Assembly: GCA_018296165.2 (NCBI GenBank)
Contig: JACKQL020000045.1
Coordinates: 372,001-436,000 of the forward strand
Length of the DNA stretch: 64,000 nucleotides
Source of the DNA: Termitomyces sp. T153
Lineage: Eukaryota > Basidiomycota > Agaricomycetes > Agaricales > Lyophyllaceae
Direction: 5' to 3'
In this document: one piece after another, positions 35,148 to 46,552 of the stretch
Layout: each line of letters starts with the position of its first letter
How positions within the stretch are numbered: position 1 is the stretch's first letter
Made by a program: the position numbers and the translations under genes
Notes under the pieces: model-generated
The model's input: the letters and a program-made list of their open reading frames with translations, nothing else
The model's database searches: none
Told to the model about the DNA's origin: nothing

Positions 35148-36146
35148 TTCATCCATGAAGGGCGCCCTGTTTGGCCACAACACCTGCTACTATCTGGACC
35201 TCCATTCCATTGTGACAATTCTGTTGCAGCCCTATACATAACATCTTCAAGTTGCTCTGACATTACTCACCATTTCTTATTCCTGTTCAAAAATTGTCAT
35301 TTAATAGTTATCATTTAAAAATCACATTGTAAACATAAGCTGTTTAATTCATGTTTGCATTTGTTTCTCTTTCTGTTCAGGGGCAGTTGGCTTTAAACAG
35401 GTCTAGACTACAGTTCTATGAGCATGTGACAGGCATGTAGAGTAAATTATTCAAAGCAAGTTCAATCCTTCTACATTGGAGCTTGCACCCTGCCTATGTC
35501 CACAATCACACATCAACATAATGTTTTCTATAACATATACTGCACTTGTTTACTCCAGTTTAAACTTGTCATTCCATTCAGCCAAGCCAAAATAGAAAGG
35601 TAACATCTGCCACAGATTTTCGCAGAGAGCCTGGTAAAAACAGAAGCATGAATACGGAATATTGAATTGCCGACCAACAAGACTAAATTCCCATCAGAAA
35701 AAAAAAACAGAATGGACCTCAGATAACGTTGGTTCTGAGGACAAAGGGTAATAGCATGCAGGTAGAGGAAAGATGGACATTGTTGCAGTAGAATATCGAG
35801 TCAAAGGACATGTGCATGGGCAAAGGGGCATATGAAACGACGGATAAAATCACATCTGATACACAGAGAAGACAAAAGACATACCATTTGAGGAGATCAA
35901 GACAGGGCAATAGCAAGGGAAACAAATCCAAATTTTCTATTGAACAGTGCATTGCAGGTCAAGAAACAGCACGGACTAATGGGCATCATAGAAACGACAA
36001 AAAGAAAACCGATGGAAAACGATGAGCACACGGGAAGAAATGGGCCGGGAGGATCAACGGTCCGGAAAGCGTGACTTTTTATCTGAATCAACCTTTGAGA
36101 TTTTTTTCGATAGAGCTACAAGAAACCCACTACATAGTAGCGGGAA
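35148..36146 (-). mobile_element. Helitron-like element, copy A (1.0 kb deletion derivative)
   Basis: It abuts copy B: B's hairpin end (GTAGTGGGAAT) is followed at once by A's end TTCATCCATGAAGGGCGCCC. Its right end has the same hairpin (CCCACTACATAGTAGCGGG, near 36124-36144). Inside are fragments of the BTB gene: a C-terminal piece near 35570-35620 joined to an N-terminal piece at 35630-35970, both matching copy B. No helicase. A non-autonomous derivative with both ends kept. Confidence 0.78.
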
Positions 36147-37073
36147 TAACGTATACACGGATCCGAGAGTCACATGTCTGTGAAACAAGTGCTGGGTCAA
36201 TCACTCGCTCGGCTCACGAGCCGCCAAAGATATAGGTGGATGGGAGGAAGACAATGCTACCGTCGGGCCTATTGCTTTTGCAACCCAAACAATCCCTCTT
36301 GCGCTATGACCACAACATGTCAATTACAACAGATGTCAACGGGCCACCTCTTGTGACGTCTCTCTACGACTGGGAAATGAGCCACACAGCACTAGCCATT
36401 CCATCCGATCCAACGATGGATGTAACATTATACTGTTTGCAGACGAGAATGCTGCTCCCTCAATTCATATTTCGAGACGACACCAGTCTAGATGACTGCG
36501 CTGAGTTCTTGTCATGGGTGGGGCAGTACTTCAAGGTCAGACCTTGACCAACACTTCTTGCCCTCGCTGAACGAATGAAAAACCAATCCTCCGCATGTAC
36601 TTTATAGCTTCGCTCCTGATTACTTCGACCAGAAGGAGACGCACGTTATCTTTGGTATGCGTTGCGTGGCTGGGAAGGTGGTACCGCAGAAGAATCAGAA
36701 TCCTTCGGGAAATTCGGAAGTTAGGCTGGAAACAGGATGATGAAGCTTGGTGTCACCACGCATAATTCAACCTGATTCTGATGATTTTGCCATCAAAATC
36801 ACTACCAACCGCATTTCGACTTGGCCACACCTACTACACGACCCGTCATACAGGGGATATACAGCCATAACATTTGATCAATCATCGTCGTGACGAAGAA
36901 AGTGAACCCAACTAAGTACAGTACAGCAAATTGGGAATCACTTGTATTCGTATAAACCGTTTATTTTTATTGTCACGCAGGCATAAAAAAATGTATCAAA
37001 GTACAATATATAAAGATGGCTGGGTTGCACGGCGTGGCCGGCACGCTGTTGTTTTCGAACATCGAGTACATCT
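36147..37073 (+). other. Host DNA flanking element A, unrecognised frame at 36236-36547
   Basis: Base composition returns to host level. A plus frame (36236-36547, 103 residues, ...TLYCLQTRMLLPQFIFRDD) has no recognised domain; it may be a truncated host gene next to the insertion. The rest (36550-37070) shows no clear gene. Confidence 0.3.
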
Positions 37074-38489
37074 CTAGAATAGGGCTGTGGCCTTGGAAGA
37101 ACTTGCCCCACAGTGAGGCACTAAATTTAGCGTCTGCTGTACATCGTCATGAATGATCACAGGTGAAGTTCGACGGCCCGTGGTGGGTGATCTGGAAGTG
37201 AACCATTGAAGCGGCTTCTTGCATGCGTTGAGGAGAGGCGAATGAAGTCGTTTCAATTTAGAAAGACCAGACACAGCTGGAGACAAAGTTGAACGAGAAG
37301 AGCGGGACTTGCTTATGGCCATAGTCTTGCAGCCGAACCTGGGCGAAATGTGCTCTGGAATATCATACAAGCGACGCCTAGGGTATTGATGGGTCTTCAA
37401 GAATCGTCGCGCTCCTGTAATGATGCCTAGTCCCGCGCGAGTAGAAAACGACTCCTGAACATAACAATCGTTTGATCCCTCGAAAATTTCGAGTCGTCGC
37501 GTGGGATGCTGAAGACAACAGTAACTTGATTCCTCTGGAATTTGGTTCTGTTGCAGGGAAACATCAATCGAAACCAGACGTTGATTTCCTTCTTTCAAAA
37601 CGTGTGGTCGACAAAGCACCGACGGTAGTCCGAGTCCAATGCCGCTGATCGCCTTTTTTGCTTTTGGAATGGACGATAGGTCACAGGAGTTCCAGATGTC
37701 GACTTTTTCGCTATCACTATCGGACGTGTTTGCTTCAGCCCAGTCGATGTTTCCCCGACGCGAAGGATAATCACGGTCGGCCAAATCGGAACCTTGATAA
37801 TTGTCCGAAGACGATGTTACTTCTTCGTCCTTACATCGAAGCTGGTGTATCTCCATACCAGAGCGATAGATAGGACTTGGAAGAAGGATAGGAGACGGAG
37901 AATCCAGGTCAGTGATAGGTAGAATCTGAGGCTGTAAGGGACAAATGGTGGATGTATCGATGCGAGGCTCGAGCTGTGCTGATCATACGTCATAAATGAA
38001 TTAGACCTCGGAAACAATATAGGAGCTGACTTCTTCGGGGATGTCTTCAGGCAGTGCTGGATGAACTCGTCGCAGACCATGACGTCGGGACTTAGGCCCA
38101 TCCTTACAGGTACGCCTGACGTTTTTGAGCGAAGATTCCGATACATCGTGATCTTCCCTCTCAGAATCATAACCAATATCATGGCTGACGTCGAACAGAT
38201 TCGTTATTCGTTTGTATGAAGGCTGACGAGGAGTGGCGTCACCAACTGAAAGGGGCGAATCACAAGGGGTTGAAATTGTTCTATGCTTTGGATAGACAGA
38301 AGGCTTTTCGAGGTGCTGAGTAGGCGATTGAGGTGGTGAATAATCGGTCTGTGAACTTGAGGAAGACAATCCAGAACTGAAGAGCGAGGTCGAGGAAGAA
38401 GAACAAGAGTTTGAGATGGCCAGCATCTCCGTAGTAAGGACTGACGAATAAAAACAGATCGAAGAAGTCATGTTCAACAGGCAAAACAA
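37074..38489 (-). CDS. Hypothetical Ser-rich protein, two exons
   Basis: I read complement(37074..37973, 38031..38489), 452 residues if translation starts at 38489. The intron has a branch-site-like CTAAT and a GTCAGC donor and keeps phase 0; the alternative donor would make an intron of only 33 bases. The N-terminus is Ser-rich (SNSCSSSSTSLFSSGLSSSS) with Pro-Ser stretches; the middle has an acidic patch and basic RRHGLRR; the C-terminus has SKSRSSRSTLSPA. No signal peptide, membrane segment or known domain. The pattern suggests an intrinsically disordered, phosphorylatable protein. Function unknown. Confidence 0.55.
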
Positions 38490-38693
38490 GGAAGAAAGAA
38501 GGATAAAAAACCAGGAGGACTATGACGCGTACGGTTATGACCTTGAGAAAACCCTTGGTAGAATTCATGACTATTCAAGTTGACCAATCACATTGATTTT
38601 GATTTAGTCGGAGTTCATTTTGCCGTGCGGCAAACGTTAACGGGCGAACATCAAATTGTCCTGAGCGACAGAGCCAGTAGGGTTCTTCAATCA

Positions 38694-40223
38694 TCATATC
38701 CAGTGGTAATCGACCCACCTCATGATAATGCAGCGTCCGCCCACGGAAATGTGATTCAATTTGCGACAGTGATCACGAATTGGCTCAAGTGGCCATGAAT
38801 CGTTATTCGTATAAATAACCACAGTAGAAAGGCTGTCTGTGATTTTAGACCATCGCTCCTCTACCATTGATACGAATGTGTCCCAGGCTTCCTTGGACCG
38901 AATGAACACGTGGATTTCCTCCACAATGGGGAGCAAAAATCCGCTCGTGATATGTCGCAATAAACTTGTAGACAATTCTGAAGGAGAGATATCAAGAACA
39001 CGTATGGATGGAGAAATGGTGTAGATCAGACTGTCGATGAGGTGAGGTGGTATTTCAAACCAGTGAGTCAGGCATTCAAGCTTGCATTGCCACAGACGGA
39101 TGAGCTTGCCCAGGTCATACTGTGCAAGGATCCTGGTGGTAATAGCGGCATGAAGATAATGTACTCCAAGGGATGTCAATGATGGAAGAGCAAGAGGTTG
39201 GAGAAGTGGAAATAATGCTTCCTCGGCGTCTACGTGGATTTCAAACGTGAAAAGTGATTGAAGCGTGATTACATGCATTCTTTTGTCGTGTGTTTTCGCA
39301 ACTCGTTGCCTGTCGAGTGAAAGTCGGCGAATGTGCATTGTACAGGTCTGAAGATTTTTACACGCTGAGAGGAGCCAATGAGTTTCTGTAATGGTGAGAA
39401 ATGTTTTCCCTCGTATGTCGAGCCTCGTTAGCTGGCTGAATGGAATGGAAGTGGCATGTAAATCAGCCATCGGCTGAGCTCTTCTGAACTCGTCATAGTC
39501 CAGTGATTGGACATTTTCTAGTACGGAGCTAATGCTTAACTCGTGAAGCTTAGGAGCCTTCGTGAAGACGGAGAAACCTGAAATCAAGGAACGTCGAGGC
39601 TGCGTTTGATATACTGGTAAAACTCGGTGTCCAAGTCCAGGAGGACCTTGAGGTACTTGGAATGACATGATAAGCTCCACAGACTCTAATTCTGGGAAGG
39701 AATACGGTGCTGAGGAGAGGAAACGATCACTGAACATGAATGGACAAGCAATTGTGACGCGCGTGATACGAGCGGCACAGGCGGCAAGGATGTCTAAGAG
39801 GGGATCTTGGGTCTTGTAGGAACTGGTCCAGTTCAGCAAGCGGAAGTCCAGAATATGTGTTCCTCTCGAGAGAACATCTTTAATGGAATTCTGGATAAGC
39901 AATTTGTATGACTGATTGTTGCCGAGACTGCGATAGAATATTCGGATTGATTTCCAATTGCCCTGAGTGCTGTAAATAATTTGCCTCCATCTTCCACAGG
40001 TCCGCGCTAAACACCATGGGTACTCGTGAGCGGGATTACGTGGAGGTAGATCGACAACAGAATCTAGCGAAAACACACTTGAGAAAATCAGGATCAGAAT
40101 CTCGGGCGGGAGCTTCTTCTGCGGGGAAAGTACTGCATTGATTTCCGTCAGACGATTGATGAGTGCTCGGCGGTGGTCCTTAGAATCATTATTGAGCGCT
40201 GGAAGTTTGTCAAGATCGGACAT
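38694..40223 (-). CDS. F-box protein with leucine-rich C-terminus
   Basis: A 509-residue frame. Residues about 12-55 hold a heptad-like helix and RLTEINAVLSPQKKLPPEIL followed by ILIFSSVFSLD, the typical start of basidiomycete F-box proteins (L-P-P-E-I-L core). A CRWRQIIYSTQGNWKSI block follows and the rest looks like irregular LRR sequence with many ITRL/LTRLDI patterns. Such proteins usually serve as substrate receptors of SCF ubiquitin ligases; no substrate is implied. A minus frame just upstream (40148-40402, MPHPDEILTSAASV...) may be a real 5' part, but I find no intron that joins the frames, so the start at 40223 is provisional. Confidence 0.8.
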   Translation of the reverse strand: MSDLDKLPALNNDSKDHRRALINRLTEINAVLSPQKKLPPEILILIFSSVFSLDSVVDLPPRNPAHEYPWCLARTCGRWRQIIYSTQGNWKSIRIFYRSLGNNQSYKLLIQNSIKDVLSRGTHILDFRLLNWTSSYKTQDPLLDILAACAARITRVTIACPFMFSDRFLSSAPYSFPELESVELIMSFQVPQGPPGLGHRVLPVYQTQPRRSLISGFSVFTKAPKLHELSISSVLENVQSLDYDEFRRAQPMADLHATSIPFSQLTRLDIRGKTFLTITETHWLLSACKNLQTCTMHIRRLSLDRQRVAKTHDKRMHVITLQSLFTFEIHVDAEEALFPLLQPLALPSLTSLGVHYLHAAITTRILAQYDLGKLIRLWQCKLECLTHWFEIPPHLIDSLIYTISPSIRVLDISPSELSTSLLRHITSGFLLPIVEEIHVFIRSKEAWDTFVSMVEERWSKITDSLSTVVIYTNNDSWPLEPIRDHCRKLNHISVGGRCIIMRWVDYHWI

Positions 40224-40839
40224 TGCTTCTTCAAAACGTCGCGCATCTCTCGAAATTCCTCCTGTGCGGTCTCGGGAACCATGAAATCGGACCGTTGAGC
40301 GTCAGGCTCCAGGGGATGCCATGATTCAAGCGGATTTTGAAGATGGTCGAAGATTTGGTTAACGCTGGCAGCGGACGTCAAGATTTCGTCTGGGTGAGGC
40401 ATTATAGGATTAGTGCGTTGGGTCTGACCTTAAGTATGTATACGGCATGAGTTCAGAGCTTAAGTGACAGCTGGCGCTAGACCCGTGACAATCGACTGAA
40501 GTCTGAAAGCGCTCAAGGACTTGTTGCTCAAAATGATGTTGAATATGCATGGATCCCAGTACTTTCCATAGTTGGAGTCGATCTGGTTGACGATCCACAA
40601 GGCTTCACGACTTCACAGATGATAATTGGTGACCACTGGAGGGGTAAGAAAAACATAAAGGAAAAATGAAAACGATTCAGGGTACACTGTGGCATATTAA
40701 TATTGGTAATATACAGATCATCTATAAGTGATTAGAAAGTACAATTACTAGAACGATATTCATGGATCGAAAACCTCCCCCGATGATATGTTAACAAATG
40801 AACAGATCAACGCGAGTGGGTAAACTCAGGATGAATTGC
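40224..40839. other. Gap between F-box gene and C2H2 gene
   Basis: It holds the possible upstream exon of the F-box gene (40224-40402) and an otherwise gene-free stretch. The C2H2 gene's 3' end lies at 40840. Confidence 0.4.
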
Positions 40840-42141
40840 TCACAGCTCACTGATCTCATCAAGAAAACCAGGCTCAAGCCACGGGGGAGGACGCAGCGCA
40901 AAGTTGATGAGACCTATGCCCCATTCCGATTGACTGCCAGCGTATGATCTGCACTCGACATTTCGCGGGCGCTTGAGATGTCGAGCAAGGGAAGAGCTGC
41001 GGACAAAGACCTTGAGGCAGCTAGGATGTGGGCACTGGAAGCGGCCAGGGAAGTGGGTCTCGCGATGCTTGAAACACTCAAAGCGGGTTTTGGAGATATG
41101 ACGGCATCCGTTGATGCGGCACACAACTTCGGCATCGACCTTTTGGCGCTTTGCGTCGTACGTCTAGAAGACACAACGAGCGAGAGACACAACGAGTGAG
41201 TGTTGGTAGATGTCGGAGATAGAACATTAACCATACCGATGCTGGCGTCCTCCTCTTTTGCTTTGTCTTCAACACAGGGCTATCAGGTAAGGGTACAGAA
41301 AACAAATCCATCGGCGTTAAGACCTGTTGACACTGAACTATTTGCTTGTTTACAGACTTCTTTCGTGGAGCCCCGCGGCACTCATTACGAGTCGCAAATG
41401 GTTGGAAATTACCATTCTTGAATTGATCATCGGCGGTTTCGTTGTCCCAGAGATCAAACCAAGAAGTGGAAACATCCCTCTCTAGGGCTGGACAGTAACA
41501 AGCGAATTTGAAAGCGGGTGGCGTCGATACAGAAAGTGAGCTCGCTGTTGAAGTCGAATCAGTTGTTGAAGTTGAGGGGGAAGGAGAGGCGGCAAAGTGA
41601 TCGGAGGCACTACTCATCTGTTCCCAGAGATCATCGATGAAGGTATCAGGCAATGTATATGCATCCTCAAAGATGGACTCTAGGGTAGCAAGAGGCAATG
41701 CGGGCTCTGGAGAAAGAACCACTAGGGGCTCTTCAATGACAGGTTCGACGGGCTATGAATGTAGATCAGCCGACAGTTGCGCCGCATCATAGAAGAATAA
41801 AAATAGACCTTGGCCTTTGCCTTCTCTGAAAGTTCTTTGATCACAGACAATTTTGTGTCCATAAACTCATCGTAACATGGCTCATACTTAGTTGTGTCGT
41901 CCTCAATCTCGAAGAAGGAAAGACACGGAGATGAAATAGGACTTGCAAGGTCACACTTCAGTGCGTCGAATTGCGCCTGCGTGAAAGCTTGAGGTTGTAG
42001 CGGGGTGGGCTCTCCGTATGTTGGCCGGAGCCTGGGGCTGAGTGCCCATGAAGGGGGAGTAGGTCCGAATGGGTCAAAGAATGTGGTACTTGGGTCCATA
42101 GACGAGATCATGGTCATTAAAGGATCGTTGTACACGTCCAA
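40840..42141 (-). CDS. C2H2 zinc-finger transcription factor
   Basis: Three exons, complement(40840..41163, 41237..41752, 41809..42141), total 390 residues with GT-AG introns of 73 and 56 bases. The N-terminal half is acidic and Pro/Ser/Thr-rich (EPVIEEPLVVLSPEPAL), a likely activation or regulatory region. The C-terminus carries two C2H2-type fingers: CRINGCRHISKTRFECFKH with HRETH, then FQCPHPSCLKVFVRSSSLA with RHLKRPRNVEC. The second finger is the better match. It probably binds DNA in the nucleus; the target is unknown. One more intron within exon 2 near 41300 cannot be excluded. Confidence 0.8.
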
Positions 42142-42738
42142 GGCATTAGTCTGAATCCATATTGATATAAGTCTGAAACAACCAATAGAATCCGTCTTAC
42201 CATTAGATAGTGATTCATGTTAGCACTAGGCCGTGTGGGGAAAGTGATTAGAGATCGTGATAGAGGATAACGGAGGCGAGAGATACACGACTGATCAACA
42301 GTGTGTGTAGGACGTTGAGCGGGGTCTATGTTGCCCGACCAGGATTTGGAGCTTATTATAAATGACCAAGGCAGTCACCCGGGTCAAAATCGCTTTTGCT
42401 TTCGAACATAGTTCTTTGTCACCATTGGCGACAGACATTTGTAAATGGATGAGAATACCGTCCACGTGGCCAATCCCTTTGGCGACACCTTTCTTTGAAT
42501 TTGATGGGGCAGCGGAAAAGAAACACGAGGCAGAGCGTGCGGCGCAAGTTCTCAATGGACAGGAGACAAAGGAATTATTATGTCGGGTAAGAGACACTTC
42601 ACTTGGCATTGAGCACGGTATAGAAAACATATCGTTGATCTTCGTATCTGCTACATTGTGGTGTTCACCAAGTTTTATATGGTAAGAATTTTCCACTGCA
42701 TGGTCATTAGAATCAAGAGGCATAGGACGAGGGTAAAC
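42142..42738. other. Intergenic: C2H2 promoter side and cyanase 3' side
   Basis: Frames on both strands (minus 42295-42723, plus 42362-42685) overlap each other and show no domain, so neither is called. Confidence 0.4.
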
Positions 42739-43467
42739 TTACTCAAAAGTGAGCACCACGCGGTCACCTTTCGGGTCAGGCTTTTTCAAGACATTGACAG
42801 TACAGTCAATCATCGACATAATGCCATCTCCAAACTATAGCAAGTTCAGGAGGCTAGGCATAGTAAGGACAGCAAAAGCACACCTTCTCGTGAATGACGG
42901 CTTTGATTGCTTGACCGTATACGAGGACACCCTGCAGACAGCTAAACTCGATGCCTACAGGCGGCAAAAGAAATTAAGCCCACCTCATAAAGACGATAGA
43001 TAACCGGATCGGTCGGAGGCATAGGTCCAATACCACGATTAGGCCACCAATGGTCTCCCAGGGCACCAAGGGACGCTGCAACTGGTATTTCCAAGATCCG
43101 AGAAAGTCTCGCCAATTCGTCGTCAGTGAACTTCGCCTGTTAGAAAGTTAAAGCTAGTCACAACGACCCGATGTATGGACGCACCTGAGCATAGAATGCA
43201 GCGGCGACCCAGACTTCGTCCTTACCGAGAGCTTTCGCAATCTGATCAAAAGTCAAACCTAAGAAAAGCTTATGAGGATGACGCAGAAATAAACTGGAGA
43301 TACGATACAACCTTTACGCGCTTTTGCCTCGAAGAGTTTGCTACAAATCGGCGGAAGATCTGAGTATGGAGAGATGTTGGAGACCACGGTCTGTTGAAGA
43401 GACAATAAGAGACAAAAGGTTTGGAAGACAGGACTTCGTTGTAACGCACTACAGATGCTTGATCCAT
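42739..43467 (-). CDS. cynS: Cyanate hydratase (cyanase)
   Basis: Cyanase decomposes cyanate with bicarbonate to ammonia and CO2. Six exons: complement(42739..42834, 42884..42931, 42984..43136, 43185..43258, 43312..43390, 43435..43467), 160 residues, the family's usual length. The N-terminal helix-turn-helix part reads [20 protein letters not shown] then [17 protein letters not shown]. The C-terminal catalytic part has [35 protein letters not shown] and [17 protein letters not shown], containing the active-site Arg (YR), Glu (YE) and Ser (IMS), and ends [13 protein letters not shown]. Introns are 44-53 bases. The first donor (GTCCTG) is unusual, so the first 11 residues are less certain. No damage seen. 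Confidence 0.95.
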
Positions 43468-43698
43468 GGCGGGGACGATGGGAAAGAAGATCAAGCAATA
43501 GGATCTGATAACCTCTTATAAAGAAGTAAGACACGTCCATGTGACATATGACATCGACATGAGAACAAGGGCAGAGGCAGAGGAAAAGCCAGTGGCTTGG
43601 CTGCTCAAGAAGATGGAGGAAAATTCAGCAGTCAAGCACGACAATAACCAATTTCTATGCACCCAGACTTGAAGTTTGAAGACACAACGAAAATGCAG

Positions 43699-44131
43699 TT
43701 ACGAGTCTTGTTCTGGTATAGGTTTCCAAACATCCTTTGTAGCATGCATAAGTTCGTAAAGCTGCCCGAGCTGTTCCGCAGACATCTAGATAAAATCGTG
43801 AGTTGTCGGACGAGACCGGCACGGTTTTACATAGCCCTCACCTTCTCAAACACCGTGGGGTCTAATTTCTTCCCAGTAAAATTCTTTCCATTCCCAGCCT
43901 TAGGGAGACCATCTAGATACACCTTCCACTGCGACAAGAACCCAATGATATACGCTGGATTAGTAACTTCTTTGTGCCGGCGAAATTCTGCAAGCACAAC
44001 ATCTAATCGTTAAATACAGGATGAAAAGCACACGACCACTTACCAGCCTTAATGTAATTATCCCCTAAGCTACGCATTTCCCTGGGTAATGAGCGGTGGG
44101 CTCGTAAGAGCTGACGATACAAGCTGTTCAT
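43699..44131 (-). CDS. SDHAF3: Succinate dehydrogenase assembly factor 3 (ACN9/Sdh7 family)
   Basis: Three exons, complement(43699..43785, 43842..43987, 44044..44131), 106 residues. The N-terminus has the LYR motif (MNSLYRQLLRAHRSLPREM), then GDNYIKAEFRRHKEV, NPAYIIGFLSQWKVYLDGL, KAGNGKNFTGKKLDP and a C-terminal ...LGQLYELMHATKDVWKP. These match SDHAF3/ACN9, a mitochondrial matrix LYR protein that protects the iron-sulfur subunit during complex II maturation. Introns of 56 bases are GT-AG with correct phase. Length is in the family range. It lies tail to head with cyanase on the same strand, 232 bases away. Complete. Confidence 0.93.
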
Positions 44132-45014
44132 GCCATTCCAGTGAAGATATGAATTACAAATACTGTATAAAAACGTACGGGATGGGAGGAAGGAGAGTGG
44201 CGCTTGCCTCTTGCAAATTCAAGGGCTGCGTTGTCACTGATTGGGCAAGGCGTACCAAGGAGTGGCGCATGGTCACGGCCGAATAGTACGTGAACAAAGA
44301 CTCGAGTTTAAGAATTTCAAGTTAACTCGTTCTTTTTTTGAATGTTTGGACACTATTCGTTTGCCAAATAACCCAGTCCACATTATTCAGCAGATTTCTT
44401 GGATCGGTAATCGCCGATGATTGATTTGGAACACTCTTCACATCTTTTGGGCTGTTTTCTGCGTCGATACCCAATTACACCTCAAAGTACATTATTTCTA
44501 GGCCTCGTTTGCATAAAACTAAATTAATACTGGATCATTTACTATGAAACTTTGTTTCAAAATATCTTCAATTCAATCTGCTGACATGTGGGGCATTTCT
44601 TTTGCAAAAAAATGCTAGAGGATAAACTTGAAACAACATTAGTACACAGAAAGAGTAAGAGTATGTGCTTGATACAGTCAGAACTCTGTCTTTTTGCAAA
44701 GCTTTCACAACCTATCAAACTTCAAGATCTCCTGCTAATAATGTTGGCAGACTGTGATGGCAAAGCAAATTCCACAAGTGTAGACCTGACACACCAAGCC
44801 AACACAAGCAGCAAGCAAGAGTCAAAGGGCTGGAGTGAGTAGTCCCAGCTAACCAGGTCCAAAAGCAAGGCAACTAAGAGTCTGGCAAGAGGTGAGTGTA
44901 GCAAGCTAAGTGAGGGGGCAATGCTAGAGGCACTTACAGTCAGTTGAATGGATAGACCTGATGAACACTGCTATTGTTTGGTTGGAGGAAATTCTATCCT
45001 GCAGACCACTCTAT
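44132..45014. other. Spacer grading from host DNA into repeat DNA
   Basis: From about 44500 the composition turns AT-rich. A plus frame at 44588-44842 has no recognised domain. I see no RNA gene. Confidence 0.4.
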
Positions 45015-45016
45015 TA

Positions 45017-46552
45017 CAGTGGCTCAAAAAACTGTCCCAATGTTTTATACTTTTTGAAAGATGACATTGGCATGAAGGATTAGAAGCATTTGAAATTCTG
45101 GTCAAATCATGTAAAATACTATGGCATTATAGCTACAAATTGTATTTTAGTTTATGTAATTCAAATCAAAACTGATAGAGTAATGGCCATTTTGTATATT
45201 CACTCATTGGGACAGTTTTTTGAGCCAGAGTCATATGACCATGTTTGGTTATATTTGGGAGTGGTTCAAGTTGGTTGGACCACATCTTGACCTTCTACCA
45301 CCATCATGATAGCTACTTCTCCTGCACAATGCTCCACTGTTGCTTCTCTCCTTGCTCAAGGGTATTCTCTGCATCAGATTGAGGCTAAAACTGGTCTAGG
45401 GAAGTCTACTATTGGGAGGATTGGTAGAGAGTTGGAGGTGGACAAGGAAAACCATCCTGGAGGCTGTCTAGCTAAGCTTACTCCATGTGATAAACAGGCT
45501 ATTGTTTGACAAATTTCAACTGGGAGACTTGATACAGCTGTTCAGGCCACCAATTTTATCAACAATACTATTTCCAACTTTCCAACCCTGTCTCTCCTTG
45601 GACTGTCCAGAATGTGCTGAAGGAGGAGGGTTATTGGTCTGCTATAAGAGGAAAGTTCCTATGCTCAAAGCTAGATATTAGCAACTAAAACTTAAATGGG
45701 CTCAAGAGCATCAGAACTGGACTGTGGAGGACTGGAAAGAGTGTGGTGGACAGATGAGACAAAGATTAACAGGATTGGGTCAGATGGAAAGCAGTATGTG
45801 TGGAAGCTACAAGGAGAAGGTATTTCAAACCAAACCACTACACCTACTGTGAAACATGGAGGAGGGAATAATCTCATGATATGGGGCTGTATGGGTTGGA
45901 ATGGGGTAGGAAAGCTGATAGAGGTGGTGGGGATCATGAATGCAGAGCAGTACTGTGAAATTTTAGATGATGAAGCAAAGGAGAGCTTTGAAAAGTTGGA
46001 GATGGAGGAGGGTGCCCATTACTTTCAACAGGACAATGACCCAAAAGACAACTTCAAGAGGGCTAACAAGTGGTTTGAGGACAAAAACTTTGGTGTCCTC
46101 TGGTGGCCAGCCCAATCCCTGATCTTAACCCTATTGAACACCTCTGGGAGTATCTCAAGAAGCAGCTTAGGCAGTATAAAACACTTCCTCATGGTGTGTA
46201 TGTGGAAGAGGGTTGCAAAGGAGTGGGATAGCATATTAGCAGAGGTATGCCAAACACTGATAGAAAGCATGCCTAGAAGGATTCAAGCAGTTATCAAGGC
46301 AAATGGAGGACATACAAAGTACTAAATACCAAAATTAGAGATGCTCCAAAAACTGTCCCAATGAGTGAATATTTCAAAATGGCCATTACTCCATCAGTTT
46401 TGATTTGAATTACATAAACTAAAATGCAATCTGTAGCTATGATGCCATAGTATCTTACATGATTTAACTAGAATTTTAAATACTTCCAATCCTTCATGCC
46501 AATGTCATCTTTCAAAAAGTATAAAACATTGGGATAGTTTTTTGAGCCACTG
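45017..46552 (+). mobile_element. Tc1/mariner element, full length
   Basis: 1536 bases between TA dinucleotides (45015-45016 and 46553-46554). Long inverted terminal repeats (over 200 bases) begin CAGTGGCTCAAAAAACTGTC; the right end is the reverse complement. It encodes one transposase on the plus strand (listed next). Confidence 0.93.
45308..46325 (+). pseudogene. Tc1 transposase, inactivated
   Basis: The N-terminal helix-turn-helix is clear: SLLAQGYSLHQIEAKTGLGK then STIGRIGREL. After an in-frame stop (about 45508) and frame changes the catalytic half runs 45696-46325 with WWTDETKINRIGSDGKQYVW (first Asp) and HYFQQDNDPKD (second Asp). The third block should read SPDLNPIEHLWE, but one missing C near 46118 shifts the frame and destroys it. 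The DD34E Tc1 spacing is visible in the sister copy at 14143. This copy makes no active enzyme, yet its ends are intact and could be moved in trans. Confidence 0.9.

Noticed and set aside
36174..36356. Plus-strand 60-residue frame next to element A
   Set aside because: Overlaps a second frame, Arg/Cys-rich and without family features; only mentioned as unassigned flank.
42295..42723. Gene between the C2H2 factor and cyanase
   Set aside because: Overlapping frames on both strands, no domain and no plausible splice sites; treated as intergenic.
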